This document shows, in pieces, positions 17,771-26,352 of a stretch of DNA of 41,790 bases. A model generated the notes under the pieces. That model had not been told where the DNA came from. It saw only the letters and a list, made by a program, of their open reading frames with translations, and did no database searches. Positions within the stretch are counted from its first letter, which is position 1, and each line of letters starts with the position of its first letter. A program made the translations under genes and the position numbers. Source of the DNA: Bacteroides sp. CAG:770 (lineage in GTDB: Bacteria > Bacteroidota > Bacteroidia > Bacteroidales > UBA932); the NCBI GenBank assembly GCA_000435075.1, contig FR890668.1, positions 8,158-49,947 of the forward strand, given 5' to 3'.

Positions 17771-17801
17771 ACAAAAGGAGTCCTGCCGATAGACAGAACC
17801 C
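17771..17801 (-). terminator. Hairpin upstream of greA: weak terminator of the preceding gene or 5' mRNA hairpin
   Basis: Minus-strand bases 17801-17792 pair with 17787-17778 (10 base pairs with G-U wobbles, TATC loop), followed by CCTTTTG. It could stop transcripts of the membrane-anchored repeat protein gene. The predicted greA start site (about 17805) lies just before it, so greA mRNA would carry it at its 5' end. Confidence 0.4.
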
Positions 17802-17810
17802 TGACCTTTG

Positions 17811-17842
17811 CAAATATAGTGAATTTTTAGTTCTGACGCAAA
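17811..17842 (-). promoter_or_regulatory. Promoter of greA
   Basis: TTTG (17842-17839), 20 bases, TATATTTG (17818-17811) on the minus strand, matching the Bacteroidota form. The leader before greA would be about 70 bases. A second -7-like TATCTTTG (17846-17839) overlaps the upstream element. Confidence 0.6.
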
Positions 17843-17848
17843 GATATT

Positions 17849-18421
17849 TCAATCCTTGAACTTGGGATTCAGAATTGCGTCATAAATTATCAGCTTTTTA
17901 GGATCAATCTTCTCCATGACAGGCTTTTCTGACACTTCCTCTACCTTACGGGATACCGGCCTGAGGCCTTCAGGACGACGAGGCGCAGTTTCGCGGACAC
18001 GCATACCGGAATTCTCCGCAACAGGCGCTGCCGCCACAGGAGCAACAACAACCGGTGCCTGAACCGCCGCAGGCGCAGGTTTCGGGTCAATGACAACAGG
18101 TTCGGACCATGGTTTTGTCTGAGAAGGAGTCTCCAGAACCGGTTCTTCCCACGGCATCGACGGTTCCTCATCATCCTCTACTACAGGCTCCTGCCATGGT
18201 CTGGACGGCTCCTCCTCAGGATCTTCATCCTGCTGAGCCGGCGTCTCCCCATTCATTTCAGCAAGAATGCTCTTGAAGATATCCTTAATGTCTTCTCCGT
18301 GTTCCTGTCCGCCCTGCAGAGGTTTCTTGGATTTGTTCTTCTTCTCCTTAGCGGAGATGACTGCTGAAACCACCGGCAGACCGAGAAATATGACTATCGT
18401 CAATATGTCGTAAAAACTCAT
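17849..18421 (-). CDS. Single-span membrane protein with PWxEPV repeats, function unknown
   Basis: A 190-residue protein starting at the ATG at 18421, which puts the hydrophobic segment (about 5-23) right at the N-terminus. An upstream in-frame ATG at 18469 would add 16 polar residues. After a lysine-rich stop-transfer (K-E-K-K-N-K-S-K-K) the protein is cytoplasmic, acidic and probably disordered. It carries three copies of P-W-x-E-P-V (75-80, 90-95, 104-109), an Ala/Pro/Val-rich stretch (about 113-136), a basic patch, and a conserved-looking end K-K-L-I-I-Y-D-A-I-L-N-P-K-F. I do not recognise a family with known function. The layout suggests a membrane-tethered scaffold, with the repeats as binding sites. 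It lies between ribF and greA. Confidence 0.7.
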   Translation of the reverse strand: MSFYDILTIVIFLGLPVVSAVISAKEKKNKSKKPLQGGQEHGEDIKDIFKSILAEMNGETPAQQDEDPEEEPSRPWQEPVVEDDEEPSMPWEEPVLETPSQTKPWSEPVVIDPKPAPAAVQAPVVVAPVAAAPVAENSGMRVRETAPRRPEGLRPVSRKVEEVSEKPVMEKIDPKKLIIYDAILNPKFKD

Positions 18422-18506
18422 AACACCTATAATATCGTTCCGGTAAATATAGTCATTTTTTGGACACATTGGGAAGCAGCGGGAAACTTTCGCCCACGCA
18501 CACTAG

Positions 18507-19388
18507 CTACAGAAGGCTGCGACAGAGCTCCCTGTCCTTGTCAAGCTGCGAAGTAAGGAGAGCCAAATCATTGAATTTCACCTCATTCCTTATCTTCTTC
18601 ACAAAGGAAAGACGGATGTCAAGGCCATAGATATCCTCTTCGAAATCGAAGATATTGGTCTCGATGGTCAATGCGTTTCCCGAGCCCAATGTAGGACGCA
18701 CGCCAATGTTGCACATACCATCCCACTGACGGCCAAGTGTCTCTACCTTAACGAGATATACCCCGTTTCCAGGAACGAGTTTCAGAGGCTCATACAACTG
18801 CATGTTGGCAGTCGGAAAACCTATCGTATGCCCGAGGCGGTTGCCTGAGACGACGACTCCGTAGAGCTGATAAGGATAGCCCAGCATGGCATTGGCCTCA
18901 TCAATGTTACCCTCCGACAGGGCATTCCTTATCTTGGTGGAGCTTATTACAATGCCGTTGTCCGTCTTGAAACTCATTGGCCTGATTACTTCAAGTCCAA
19001 GCTTTTCCGCGATTCCGGCAGTCTGTTCCGGAGTACAGAGGTCTGAGCCTATCCTGTTGTCATATCCCACCAGGACAGCCTTTCCTCCAAACTTTGCAAT
19101 CACATAATCCCGAAGGTAATCTTCAGTCGTAAGGCGGCTGAATTCCCTGGAGAAAGGAATGACCTCAACTTTGTCAATGCCGATATCCGTCAGCAATTTC
19201 TTCTTCTCTTCCATCGAGGTCAGCAGGCGGAGATTCCTGGCATCATTCTGCAGCACATTCCTCGGATGAGGCCAGAAAGTGACGACCATGCTCTCATCAC
19301 CACGTTTCCTGGCCTCCTCCAAGAGTTGCTGTAAAATAAAACGGTGTCCAAGATGGACACCGTCGAAAAATCCTGTGGCTATAACCAT
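18507..19388 (-). CDS. ribF: Bifunctional riboflavin kinase / FAD synthetase
   Basis: A 293-residue cytoplasmic enzyme making FMN from riboflavin and FAD from FMN. The adenylyltransferase domain begins immediately, with the nucleotidyltransferase motif G-F-F-D-G-V-H-L-G-H at residues 6-15, T-F-W-P-H-P-R near 37-43, and I-S-S-T-K-I-R-N-A-L (about 148-157). The C-terminal riboflavin kinase domain shows G-N-R-L-G-H-T-I-G-F-P-T-A-N (about 182-195), G-V-Y-L-V-K-V and the catalytic-region N-I-G-V-R-P-T. The start overlaps the end of the glycogen synthase–phosphorylase gene by 10 bases, so it is co-transcribed with the glycogen block, although no metabolic link is obvious. Confidence 0.95.
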   Translation of the reverse strand: MVIATGFFDGVHLGHRFILQQLLEEARKRGDESMVVTFWPHPRNVLQNDARNLRLLTSMEEKKKLLTDIGIDKVEVIPFSREFSRLTTEDYLRDYVIAKFGGKAVLVGYDNRIGSDLCTPEQTAGIAEKLGLEVIRPMSFKTDNGIVISSTKIRNALSEGNIDEANAMLGYPYQLYGVVVSGNRLGHTIGFPTANMQLYEPLKLVPGNGVYLVKVETLGRQWDGMCNIGVRPTLGSGNALTIETNIFDFEEDIYGLDIRLSFVKKIRNEVKFNDLALLTSQLDKDRELCRSLL

Positions 19389-22300
19389 CTTACAAGTCCG
19401 AAATCCTGTCTGTGAGGCAGCAGCGGATTCTTTGGATAAATCCTGGTTGCCACCTGATACATTCCGGTACGCTCAGGAAGGATGGATGCCTGATACTTGA
19501 CAACGCCATCCTTTGCCTCGGTAACATTGAAATCACACTTGTCCTGGATGTGGAGCTTGCCGTTGTTGTCGGTTACGGCGAAGAGCATTTCCACTCCGAT
19601 ATCCTCCGGTTTGAGGTCTCCGATGTTCAGAACGACCTCTGCCTTGAGCGCGTTGCTTGGAGAAAGTGAGTATGAAGAGTCCGGCTGAGTGTATGAAAGT
19701 ACCTCAATGTCAGGCCATTCCCTGCGCACCTGCTTCTTCCATGATGCGATTTCGCGTGCAACCTTGTAATCATCAGCCTCCAGAGATGCTGCCCTGACTG
19801 ACTGCGGAGCATAGTACTGGTTCACATAGTCAGTGAGCATTCTGTTTGTGGTGAAGTTGCAAGCTACCTGAGCAATTGTATTCTTGATATATTCAATCCA
19901 TGCTTCTGAATGTCCGGTGTTCTTGTCAACATCGTAGTAAACAGGTGCGATTTCATTTTCGATTGTGGTGTAGATGGTCGCAGCATCGAGCTCGTTCTGA
20001 TAATACTGGTCATCATAAGTCCTCTCGAGAGGGAGAGCCCAGCCAGCGCCCTTCTTGTAGCCTTCTACCCACCAGCCGTCAAGCACTGAGAAATGCATTA
20101 CGCCGTTCATGGCAGCCTTCTCTCCTGATGTACCTGAAGCCTCCTGCGGTCTTGTAGGGTTGTTCATCCAGACATCGACACCCTGTACGAGTCTCTTGGC
20201 AAGTGAAATGTCATAGCCCGGTACGAAGACGATCTTTCCGATGAACCTGTCCTGTTTGGAGATTTCCACAATCTGACGGATAAGGTCCTGACCTGCCTTG
20301 TCTGCCGGATGTGCCTTTCCTGCGAAGAGGAACTGAACCGGCATCTTAGGGTTATTCACGATTGCATCGAGCCTGTCGAGGTCAGAGAAGAGCAATGTCG
20401 CACGCTTGTAAGTTGCGAAACGTCTTGCAAATCCGATTGTGAGCACGTCATCACGGAGGGTCTCCTTGATGGTAACCACCTGTCTAGGTGAATAGTGGTT
20501 TGCCACGGCAGGATTTGAAAGTTTCTCCTTAACGACATTGATAAGAGTCCTCTTCAGTTCTTTCCTGGTCTCCCAGATCTCGTCATCAGAAACCTTGTAG
20601 ATTCCTTCGAAGCACTTCTTATCGTAGTGATGTGTCTGGAATTCAGGACCGAACACTTTCGCGTGGATGGCCTTCCACTCCTTTGAAGCCCATGTAGGAT
20701 AGTGGACACCGTTGGTCACATAGCTGATATAGAGCTCCTCAGGAAGATACCCAGGGTACATGTTTGCGAAGATGTCCTGGCTGACCTTTCCGTGAAGCAT
20801 TGACACGCCGTTCACATTCTGTGAGATGTTGGCAGCGAGAATGCTCATGGAGAACTTCTCGTTGATGTCGTTTCCGTTGAGCTTTCCGAGCCCCATCATT
20901 GTCTCCCAGTCGATTTTCAGGCGCTGCGGATAATGTCCGATGTATTTTCTCAACATTCCCTCGTCGAAGGCATCGTGTCCTGCAGGAACAGGGGTATGTG
21001 TCGTGAACAGGGATGATGCACGTACGACTTCCAGTGCCTCAGGGAATTCGAGATTGTCATTCTGGATATATTCACGGAGTCTTTCGAGTCCGATGAATGC
21101 AGCATGTCCCTCGTTGCAGTGATAAACCTGAGGATTCAGGCCGAGAGCACGGAGGGCACGGACACCGCCGACACCGAGAAGGAGTTCCTGCTTGAGTCGG
21201 TTCTCCCAGTCGCCTCCGTAGAGGTGATATGTAACCTGACGGTCCTCGTCAATGTTTGCTTCGTAGTCAGTATCAAGGAGATAGAGGTCTGTTCTGCCGA
21301 CTGCCACCTTCCAGATGCGGGCTGTGATAGTACGTCCAGGGAATGCTACGCTGGTAGTTACCCAGTTACCGTCCTTGTCCATGACAGGCTCAGCAGGAAT
21401 CTTGGAGAAGTTCTGCGCGTCATACTTGGCAACCTGGTCACCCTGTGCAGAAAGTACCTGTGTAAAATAACCGTAACGGTAGAGAAGACCTACTGCGACG
21501 AGGTTCACGTTCATGTCGCTGGTTTCCTTCAGATAGTCGCCGGCAAGAATACCGAGACCACCGGAGTAGATGCTCAGGGATGAGTCGAGACCGTATTCCA
21601 TGCAGAAGTATCCGACAGAAGGGTCTTTTCTCTCTGCCTTGAGGGCCATATATGCGTTGAATTCCTGCATAACGCTCTCATACTGTCCGACAAATGCGGC
21701 ATCCTTGCTGAGTTCATTGAACCTCTTGAGGCTGACAGTGTCGAGAACAACCATCGGGTTGTGTCCGCAGTTATGCCATACAGTCGGGTCAATGGCTTTG
21801 AACAATGCCTTGGCGCTTTCGTTCCAGCACCACCAAAGGTTCTTAGAGAGGGTCTCAAGACCGCTCAGTGCATCAGGAAGATGCCTTGTCACCATTACAC
21901 TCTTCCATGAAGGTGTACTTACTTGTATCTTTTCGTACTTCATAATCGGTTTTTCTGCCGCTTCCGGATAGGCTCCGTTCACGGCTATCACTTTGTCAAT
22001 CGCTTTGGAGTATGCCTCCTGATAATATTTGATCTGGTTTTCCCACAACGCTATAGCCGAAACGTCTTTAGCATTGGCCATATATTCATGCTTCTGGTCG
22101 TCTGTCATCAATGCAGCCTCGCGGATTCTCTCCGCTACGGCAGCAACGACGTCATTGTAGTTGGAATCGTTCCTCTCCACTACTGAGATGCCAGGGTGCT
22201 TCTTGCTGTAGTGAGTGTCCACCCAGACACCGAAACCGGCAAGACTTGTTGTCAATGTCGGTATCCTGAATGCCAGACTTTCGAGAGGTGTGTATCCCCA

Positions 22301-23617
22301 CGGCTCATAATAGGAAGGGAACAATGTCAAGTCCAGACCGATGATCAGGTCATAGTACTTCATATTGAAAATGCCGTCGTTGCCATTCAGGTATGACGGA
22401 ATGAAGTATGTCTTGATGTTCGCTCCCGCAGCATTGTCAAATCCGAGTTCCCTGAATCGCCCGGTTATCTGGTCATATTCAGGATTCATCAGATAATGAG
22501 ACACTTGAGTCTTGTATGAAGCATTGCCTTTTCCGGCAAGCTTGGCTTCAAGCTCACGGTCCGGTCCGTTGTGGCCGGCAGGAATCATGATGAACGCGTG
22601 GATTTCCTTTCCGCGGAAATCCGACTTGCGTATTTCATTGGCGGCGTCGATGAAAACATCGATACCTTTGTTCCTGTACTCGTATCTTCCGCCGATTCCG
22701 ATGAAGACGGCATCCTCCGCAACCTCCTCTCCGGACATTGCGGAAGCCACTTCCTTCAGTCTGAGTCTGGCGGCTCTGCGTTTTTCATCATATTCTTCCT
22801 CTGTAGAAGGAGTGAAGCTATTCTCGAATCCGTTCGGTGTCACCACATCGACAGGCCTTCCGAGGAAGTGCTCGCATTCGCGTGCCGTGATCTCGCTGAC
22901 TGTAGTGAATATGTCAGCATTCTCGGCAGACTTCTTCTCCAGGGAATAAAGAGCCATCACATTGAACTGACGAGCCTTATCTTCTGCGTTGTATGACTCC
23001 ATGGAATCATACAACGGCATATTGTTGCCTGCGAGACACCTGCCTATCACCGTGGCATGTGTGGTAAATACCGTGGCAACCGGCGATTTCCTTGCCTTGA
23101 GGTACAGGATACCCGCACCTGTCTGCCACTCGTGGAACTGTGCCACTACCTTCTCGGATGAGCTGAGATAGAAATTGCAGTAACTTTCGATTACTTTACC
23201 TGCAACATATCCGAAAAGAACTGATTCCTTGTAGTCCCAGTTTCCTGTAATGGAATCTACTTTGTAAAGTTCCCAATATTTTGCCAGAATATTATCGGTA
23301 TCGGTAAGGAAGTGTTTGAAATCCACGAGGATAGCCACTGGGTTTCCAGGTACGTTCCATCTTCCGATTCTGAGTCTGAGGCCACTCTTGGCTGCCTCGA
23401 CTCTCCAGTCCTGCCAAAGCAGAGGATCCTCGCAGAAGTCAGGGTTGGCATCGGTATCCATCCATACGTCCGGACCGACAAGAATATGATGTCTCTTCAG
23501 CTGTGATTTAAGGAACAGCGATTTAGTCGCTATGACGGTATAGATTCCGCCGATTTTGTTGCAGACTTCCCAGCTGACCTCAAACAGATAATCCGGTCTG
23601 TTCAATTCTTTAGTCAT
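19379..23617 (-). CDS. Fused glycogen synthase (GT3) – alpha-glucan phosphorylase (GT35)
   Basis: A 1412-residue cytoplasmic fusion. Residues about 1-550 resemble eukaryote-type glycogen synthase, family GT3: F-E-V-S-W-E-V-C-N-K-I-G-G-I-Y-T-V (12-28) for the nucleotide-sugar site, and the E-x7-E pair Glu438/Glu446 in YYEPWGYTPLES. Residues about 570-660 look like DUF3417, followed by a GT35 phosphorylase of the short bacterial/archaeal type. The pyridoxal-phosphate lysine is Lys1167 in S-G-T-S-G-E-K-A-A-M-N-G; active-site stretches include G-G-L-G-I-L-A-G-D (687-695) and T-T-H-T-P-V-P-A-G-H. The C-terminal 90 residues are a beta domain. GT3 adds glucose from a nucleotide sugar, and GT35 removes glucose 1-phosphate. 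The frame is continuous through the junction near 21937, and the start shares a base with the GH57 stop (TAATG). Confidence 0.93.
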   Translation of the reverse strand: MTKELNRPDYLFEVSWEVCNKIGGIYTVIATKSLFLKSQLKRHHILVGPDVWMDTDANPDFCEDPLLWQDWRVEAAKSGLRLRIGRWNVPGNPVAILVDFKHFLTDTDNILAKYWELYKVDSITGNWDYKESVLFGYVAGKVIESYCNFYLSSSEKVVAQFHEWQTGAGILYLKARKSPVATVFTTHATVIGRCLAGNNMPLYDSMESYNAEDKARQFNVMALYSLEKKSAENADIFTTVSEITARECEHFLGRPVDVVTPNGFENSFTPSTEEEYDEKRRAARLRLKEVASAMSGEEVAEDAVFIGIGGRYEYRNKGIDVFIDAANEIRKSDFRGKEIHAFIMIPAGHNGPDRELEAKLAGKGNASYKTQVSHYLMNPEYDQITGRFRELGFDNAAGANIKTYFIPSYLNGNDGIFNMKYYDLIIGLDLTLFPSYYEPWGYTPLESLAFRIPTLTTSLAGFGVWVDTHYSKKHPGISVVERNDSNYNDVVAAVAERIREAALMTDDQKHEYMANAKDVSAIALWENQIKYYQEAYSKAIDKVIAVNGAYPEAAEKPIMKYEKIQVSTPSWKSVMVTRHLPDALSGLETLSKNLWWCWNESAKALFKAIDPTVWHNCGHNPMVVLDTVSLKRFNELSKDAAFVGQYESVMQEFNAYMALKAERKDPSVGYFCMEYGLDSSLSIYSGGLGILAGDYLKETSDMNVNLVAVGLLYRYGYFTQVLSAQGDQVAKYDAQNFSKIPAEPVMDKDGNWVTTSVAFPGRTITARIWKVAVGRTDLYLLDTDYEANIDEDRQVTYHLYGGDWENRLKQELLLGVGGVRALRALGLNPQVYHCNEGHAAFIGLERLREYIQNDNLEFPEALEVVRASSLFTTHTPVPAGHDAFDEGMLRKYIGHYPQRLKIDWETMMGLGKLNGNDINEKFSMSILAANISQNVNGVSMLHGKVSQDIFANMYPGYLPEELYISYVTNGVHYPTWASKEWKAIHAKVFGPEFQTHHYDKKCFEGIYKVSDDEIWETRKELKRTLINVVKEKLSNPAVANHYSPRQVVTIKETLRDDVLTIGFARRFATYKRATLLFSDLDRLDAIVNNPKMPVQFLFAGKAHPADKAGQDLIRQIVEISKQDRFIGKIVFVPGYDISLAKRLVQGVDVWMNNPTRPQEASGTSGEKAAMNGVMHFSVLDGWWVEGYKKGAGWALPLERTYDDQYYQNELDAATIYTTIENEIAPVYYDVDKNTGHSEAWIEYIKNTIAQVACNFTTNRMLTDYVNQYYAPQSVRAASLEADDYKVAREIASWKKQVRREWPDIEVLSYTQPDSSYSLSPSNALKAEVVLNIGDLKPEDIGVEMLFAVTDNNGKLHIQDKCDFNVTEAKDGVVKYQASILPERTGMYQVATRIYPKNPLLPHRQDFGLVRWL

Positions 23618-25047
23618 TATTCACTTTTCTTTTTTACGGCTTTCTTTACGGCCGGCTTCGAATTTTTCTTCTCCTTTGCCGCCTCCGGTTTCACCGCTTT
23701 ACCCACAGACTTTTTCGCGGCCTTCACAGTTTTTTCAGATGTCAAGGTCGTCTTAGTCTTCTTGTTTTCAGCCGGTTCCGCTTTTTTTGCCGGCTTCTTT
23801 TTCTCAGTTTCCTGATTTTCAGAAGTTGCAAATTTAGCAACAGTTGCGGAATATTCCTCATCCACCCTGATAATAAAATCACTCAAAACGTTCATATAGT
23901 TGATGAACGCCTCGTAAGGGGTGTCGTAAGGGTTGAAATATTTGTGGACTTCTCCGTCTGAGAAGAATTTTGTGCACATATAATAGAAGTGGTCGCTCTC
24001 CTGCAGATGGCCGAAATCATTGTAGAGTGCAGGGTCATTGACAAGAGCGAGTTTCTCATACTGGGCGTAAAGCTTGTTGTAGGCCTCCTGCTGGAGTTCG
24101 TTTCCGAGCCATGCCGTGACGTCGCGCTCCTCGTCTGCCCATGAAATAGGCTCCGGAACTTCGAGTGAAGACACCGGTTTGCATGTTTTTGCGACTTCTG
24201 AAGGGGTACTGAAGCGGAATGTACCGTCATTGAGGATGGTCTCAGGAAGGTACTTCATGAAATCAAAGATTCCTGAAGCGGCATTCTGGTGCTCGCCGAA
24301 GGTCTCGTAATCCATGAACAGGTTAATCACGTCACCTGCAGAGGTATTGATGTCATTCTTGAGCCATCCGAGATACTTCTCGGCAGTAAGAGGCCACTCA
24401 GCCCAGCTCCTGTCAGAGAATCTGAATGCGATATCGTCGCTGAGAGAGTAGTTTCTGAGAAGGAGTTTCAGTCTGTTCTGCCTGTCATCGGAATATACGA
24501 AATCAGGGCTTCTCCATGCGAGGATATGCTTTGCGCCCTCGGTAAGCATCGTGTGGAATCCCATGTCATAAACCTGTGCGCCGATAGTGTCAGAGTAGAT
24601 GAGCTCGGTATTTCTGAATGTAACCGGGGTAACTCCGAAATAGTGCTCGATGGCGGCCTTATGCTTGAGGACCTGATGTTTGAACTCAGGCTCTGAAGCG
24701 AGGGAAGCCAATGAGTGATAATAAGTTTCGCAGAGGAACTCGGCGCATCCCGTGTCCGCAAGCTTGCGGAAACTGTCAATGACTTCAGGTGCATATCTCT
24801 CGAACTGCTCCAATGCTGAACCGCTTATGGAGAAAGCCACCTTGAATGCGCCCTTGTGCTGATTTATGAGTTCAAGCAGGAGCTTGTTCATCGGAAGATA
24901 GCACAAGTCTGCCACTCTCTTGAGAATGGTCCTGTTCGTGAAGTCATCATAATAATGAGAATCCTTGCCGATATCGAAAAACCTGTAAAGTCTCAGTCTG
25001 GTAGGCTGATGGATCTGGAAATACAGGCATAAATTTTTCTGGGTCAT
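23617..25047 (-). CDS. GH57 family alpha-glucan hydrolase/transferase with lysine-rich tail
   Basis: A 476-residue cytoplasmic glycoside hydrolase of family 57 (alpha-amylase / 4-alpha-glucanotransferase type), acting on internal alpha-glucan. Conserved regions are H-Q-P at 13-15, G-C-A-E-F-L-C-E (100-107), F-R-N-T-E-L with the likely nucleophile Glu148, and F-M-D-Y-E-T-F-G-E-H with the likely acid/base Asp246. A W-L-G-N-E-L region lies near 313. Residues about 411-476 form a low-complexity Lys/Ala/Pro-rich tail (KKPAKKAEP, VKAAKKSVGK, PAVKKAVKKKSE) resembling histone H1-like sequence and unlike the catalytic part. There is no signal peptide. The gene is coupled to the fusion enzyme downstream and follows the GT4 gene by 12 bases. 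Confidence 0.92.
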   Translation of the reverse strand: MTQKNLCLYFQIHQPTRLRLYRFFDIGKDSHYYDDFTNRTILKRVADLCYLPMNKLLLELINQHKGAFKVAFSISGSALEQFERYAPEVIDSFRKLADTGCAEFLCETYYHSLASLASEPEFKHQVLKHKAAIEHYFGVTPVTFRNTELIYSDTIGAQVYDMGFHTMLTEGAKHILAWRSPDFVYSDDRQNRLKLLLRNYSLSDDIAFRFSDRSWAEWPLTAEKYLGWLKNDINTSAGDVINLFMDYETFGEHQNAASGIFDFMKYLPETILNDGTFRFSTPSEVAKTCKPVSSLEVPEPISWADEERDVTAWLGNELQQEAYNKLYAQYEKLALVNDPALYNDFGHLQESDHFYYMCTKFFSDGEVHKYFNPYDTPYEAFINYMNVLSDFIIRVDEEYSATVAKFATSENQETEKKKPAKKAEPAENKKTKTTLTSEKTVKAAKKSVGKAVKPEAAKEKKNSKPAVKKAVKKKSE

Positions 25048-25059
25048 ATCTATATCATT

Positions 25060-26352
25060 TTATTTTACAACTGATTCGTAAACGCTCTTGATTTTGGCGG
25101 CGGCGTTGTTCCATTTGAGGGTATTGACCTCGTCATAGCCGAACTTGGATGCGAACTGGGAAAGTGCAGGATACTGCAGAAGAGCATAAATCTCGTCCGC
25201 CATGGCATCCACATCCCAGAAGTCCACCTTGAATGCATATTTGAGGACCTCGGCAGCACCTGACTGTCTGGAAATGACTGAAGGCACTCCTGAGCGCATA
25301 GCCTCGAGAGGGGAAATTCCGAAAGGCTCCGATACAGAAGGCATTACATATACATCTGACAGTGCAAACATCTTCTGCACCTCATTTCCGCGGAGGAATC
25401 CTGTAAAGTGGAACCTGTCCGAGATTCCGAGTCTTGCCACCTGGCGGATGGACCTGTTCATCATATCTCCGCTGCCGGCCATCACGAAACGGACATTGTC
25501 ACATCTCTTCAGCACTTTGGCTGCAGCCTCGATGAAATACTCAGGACCCTTCTGGAAAGTGATTCGGCCGAGGAATGTCACGACCTTGTCCTTCACGCCC
25601 TTTTCCACCTTCACTTCACTTCTTCCGCTGAAATCCACGGCATTATGCACGGTAACGACCTTTGCAGGGTCAATGCCGTACTTCGTAATCACGATGTTTC
25701 TGGTAAGGTCGCTCACGGTAATCACCTTGTCCGCAGCCTCCATTCCGCGCTTCTCGATTTCATAGACGCGAGTGTCAATGTTATTGTCACTGCTTCTGTC
25801 GAACGATGTCGCGTGGACATGCACTACGAGCGGTTTTCCGGAGAGCCTCTTGGCAGCGATTCCGGCATTGTATGTAAGCCAGTCATGCGCATGGATGACA
25901 TCGAACTCATCCTTGTGTGTCATGGCGATGGTTCCGCCCACCATAGCATATCTGGCAACCTCTTCCATCAGGTTCGAGCCGTATTTTCCGGAGAATTTGT
26001 AGGTATGACCGTAGTTCACGGTAAAGTCACGGACCTGACGCTTCCTGTCTTCCTCAACGAGAGTATGGAACTCTTCGGGATCAAGGTACGGAACCATGTT
26101 GGTACCGATATGCACGAACTGCACCTTGTCGAGGAAGTCATCCACGTTCATGGTGTCCGTAATCTCAACAGGAACATCACTGGCATTGATAATATCCGCA
26201 GCACTCTTATCCTCATCGCCCGATGCCGAAGGCATCACGAACATGGTCTCTACACCATTGTGTGCCAAGCCTTTGACGATTCCGTAGCAGGCTGTTCCGA
26301 GTCCGCCGGCGATATGTGGAGGGAATTCCCATCCGAACATCAGCACTTTCAT
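25060..26352 (-). CDS. GT4-family glycosyltransferase (GlgA-like)
   Basis: A 430-residue cytoplasmic GT-B fold glycosyltransferase. The N-terminus M-K-V-L-M-F-G-W-E-F-P-P-H-I-A-G-G-L-G-T resembles bacterial starch/glycogen synthases and other GT4 enzymes. V-I-H-A-H-D-W-L is at about 152-159, with L-G-R-I-T-F-Q-K-G-P-E-Y (about 264-275) for donor phosphates. The GT4 signature is S-V-S-E-P-F-G-I-S-P-L-E-A-M-R-S-G, with the E-x7-E pair. Its place between the debranching enzyme and the GH57 gene suggests alpha-glucan synthesis or primer formation. The donor and product are not readable from sequence. It shares one base (TAATG) with the stop of the debranching enzyme gene. Confidence 0.9.
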   Translation of the reverse strand: MKVLMFGWEFPPHIAGGLGTACYGIVKGLAHNGVETMFVMPSASGDEDKSAADIINASDVPVEITDTMNVDDFLDKVQFVHIGTNMVPYLDPEEFHTLVEEDRKRQVRDFTVNYGHTYKFSGKYGSNLMEEVARYAMVGGTIAMTHKDEFDVIHAHDWLTYNAGIAAKRLSGKPLVVHVHATSFDRSSDNNIDTRVYEIEKRGMEAADKVITVSDLTRNIVITKYGIDPAKVVTVHNAVDFSGRSEVKVEKGVKDKVVTFLGRITFQKGPEYFIEAAAKVLKRCDNVRFVMAGSGDMMNRSIRQVARLGISDRFHFTGFLRGNEVQKMFALSDVYVMPSVSEPFGISPLEAMRSGVPSVISRQSGAAEVLKYAFKVDFWDVDAMADEIYALLQYPALSQFASKFGYDEVNTLKWNNAAAKIKSVYESVVK

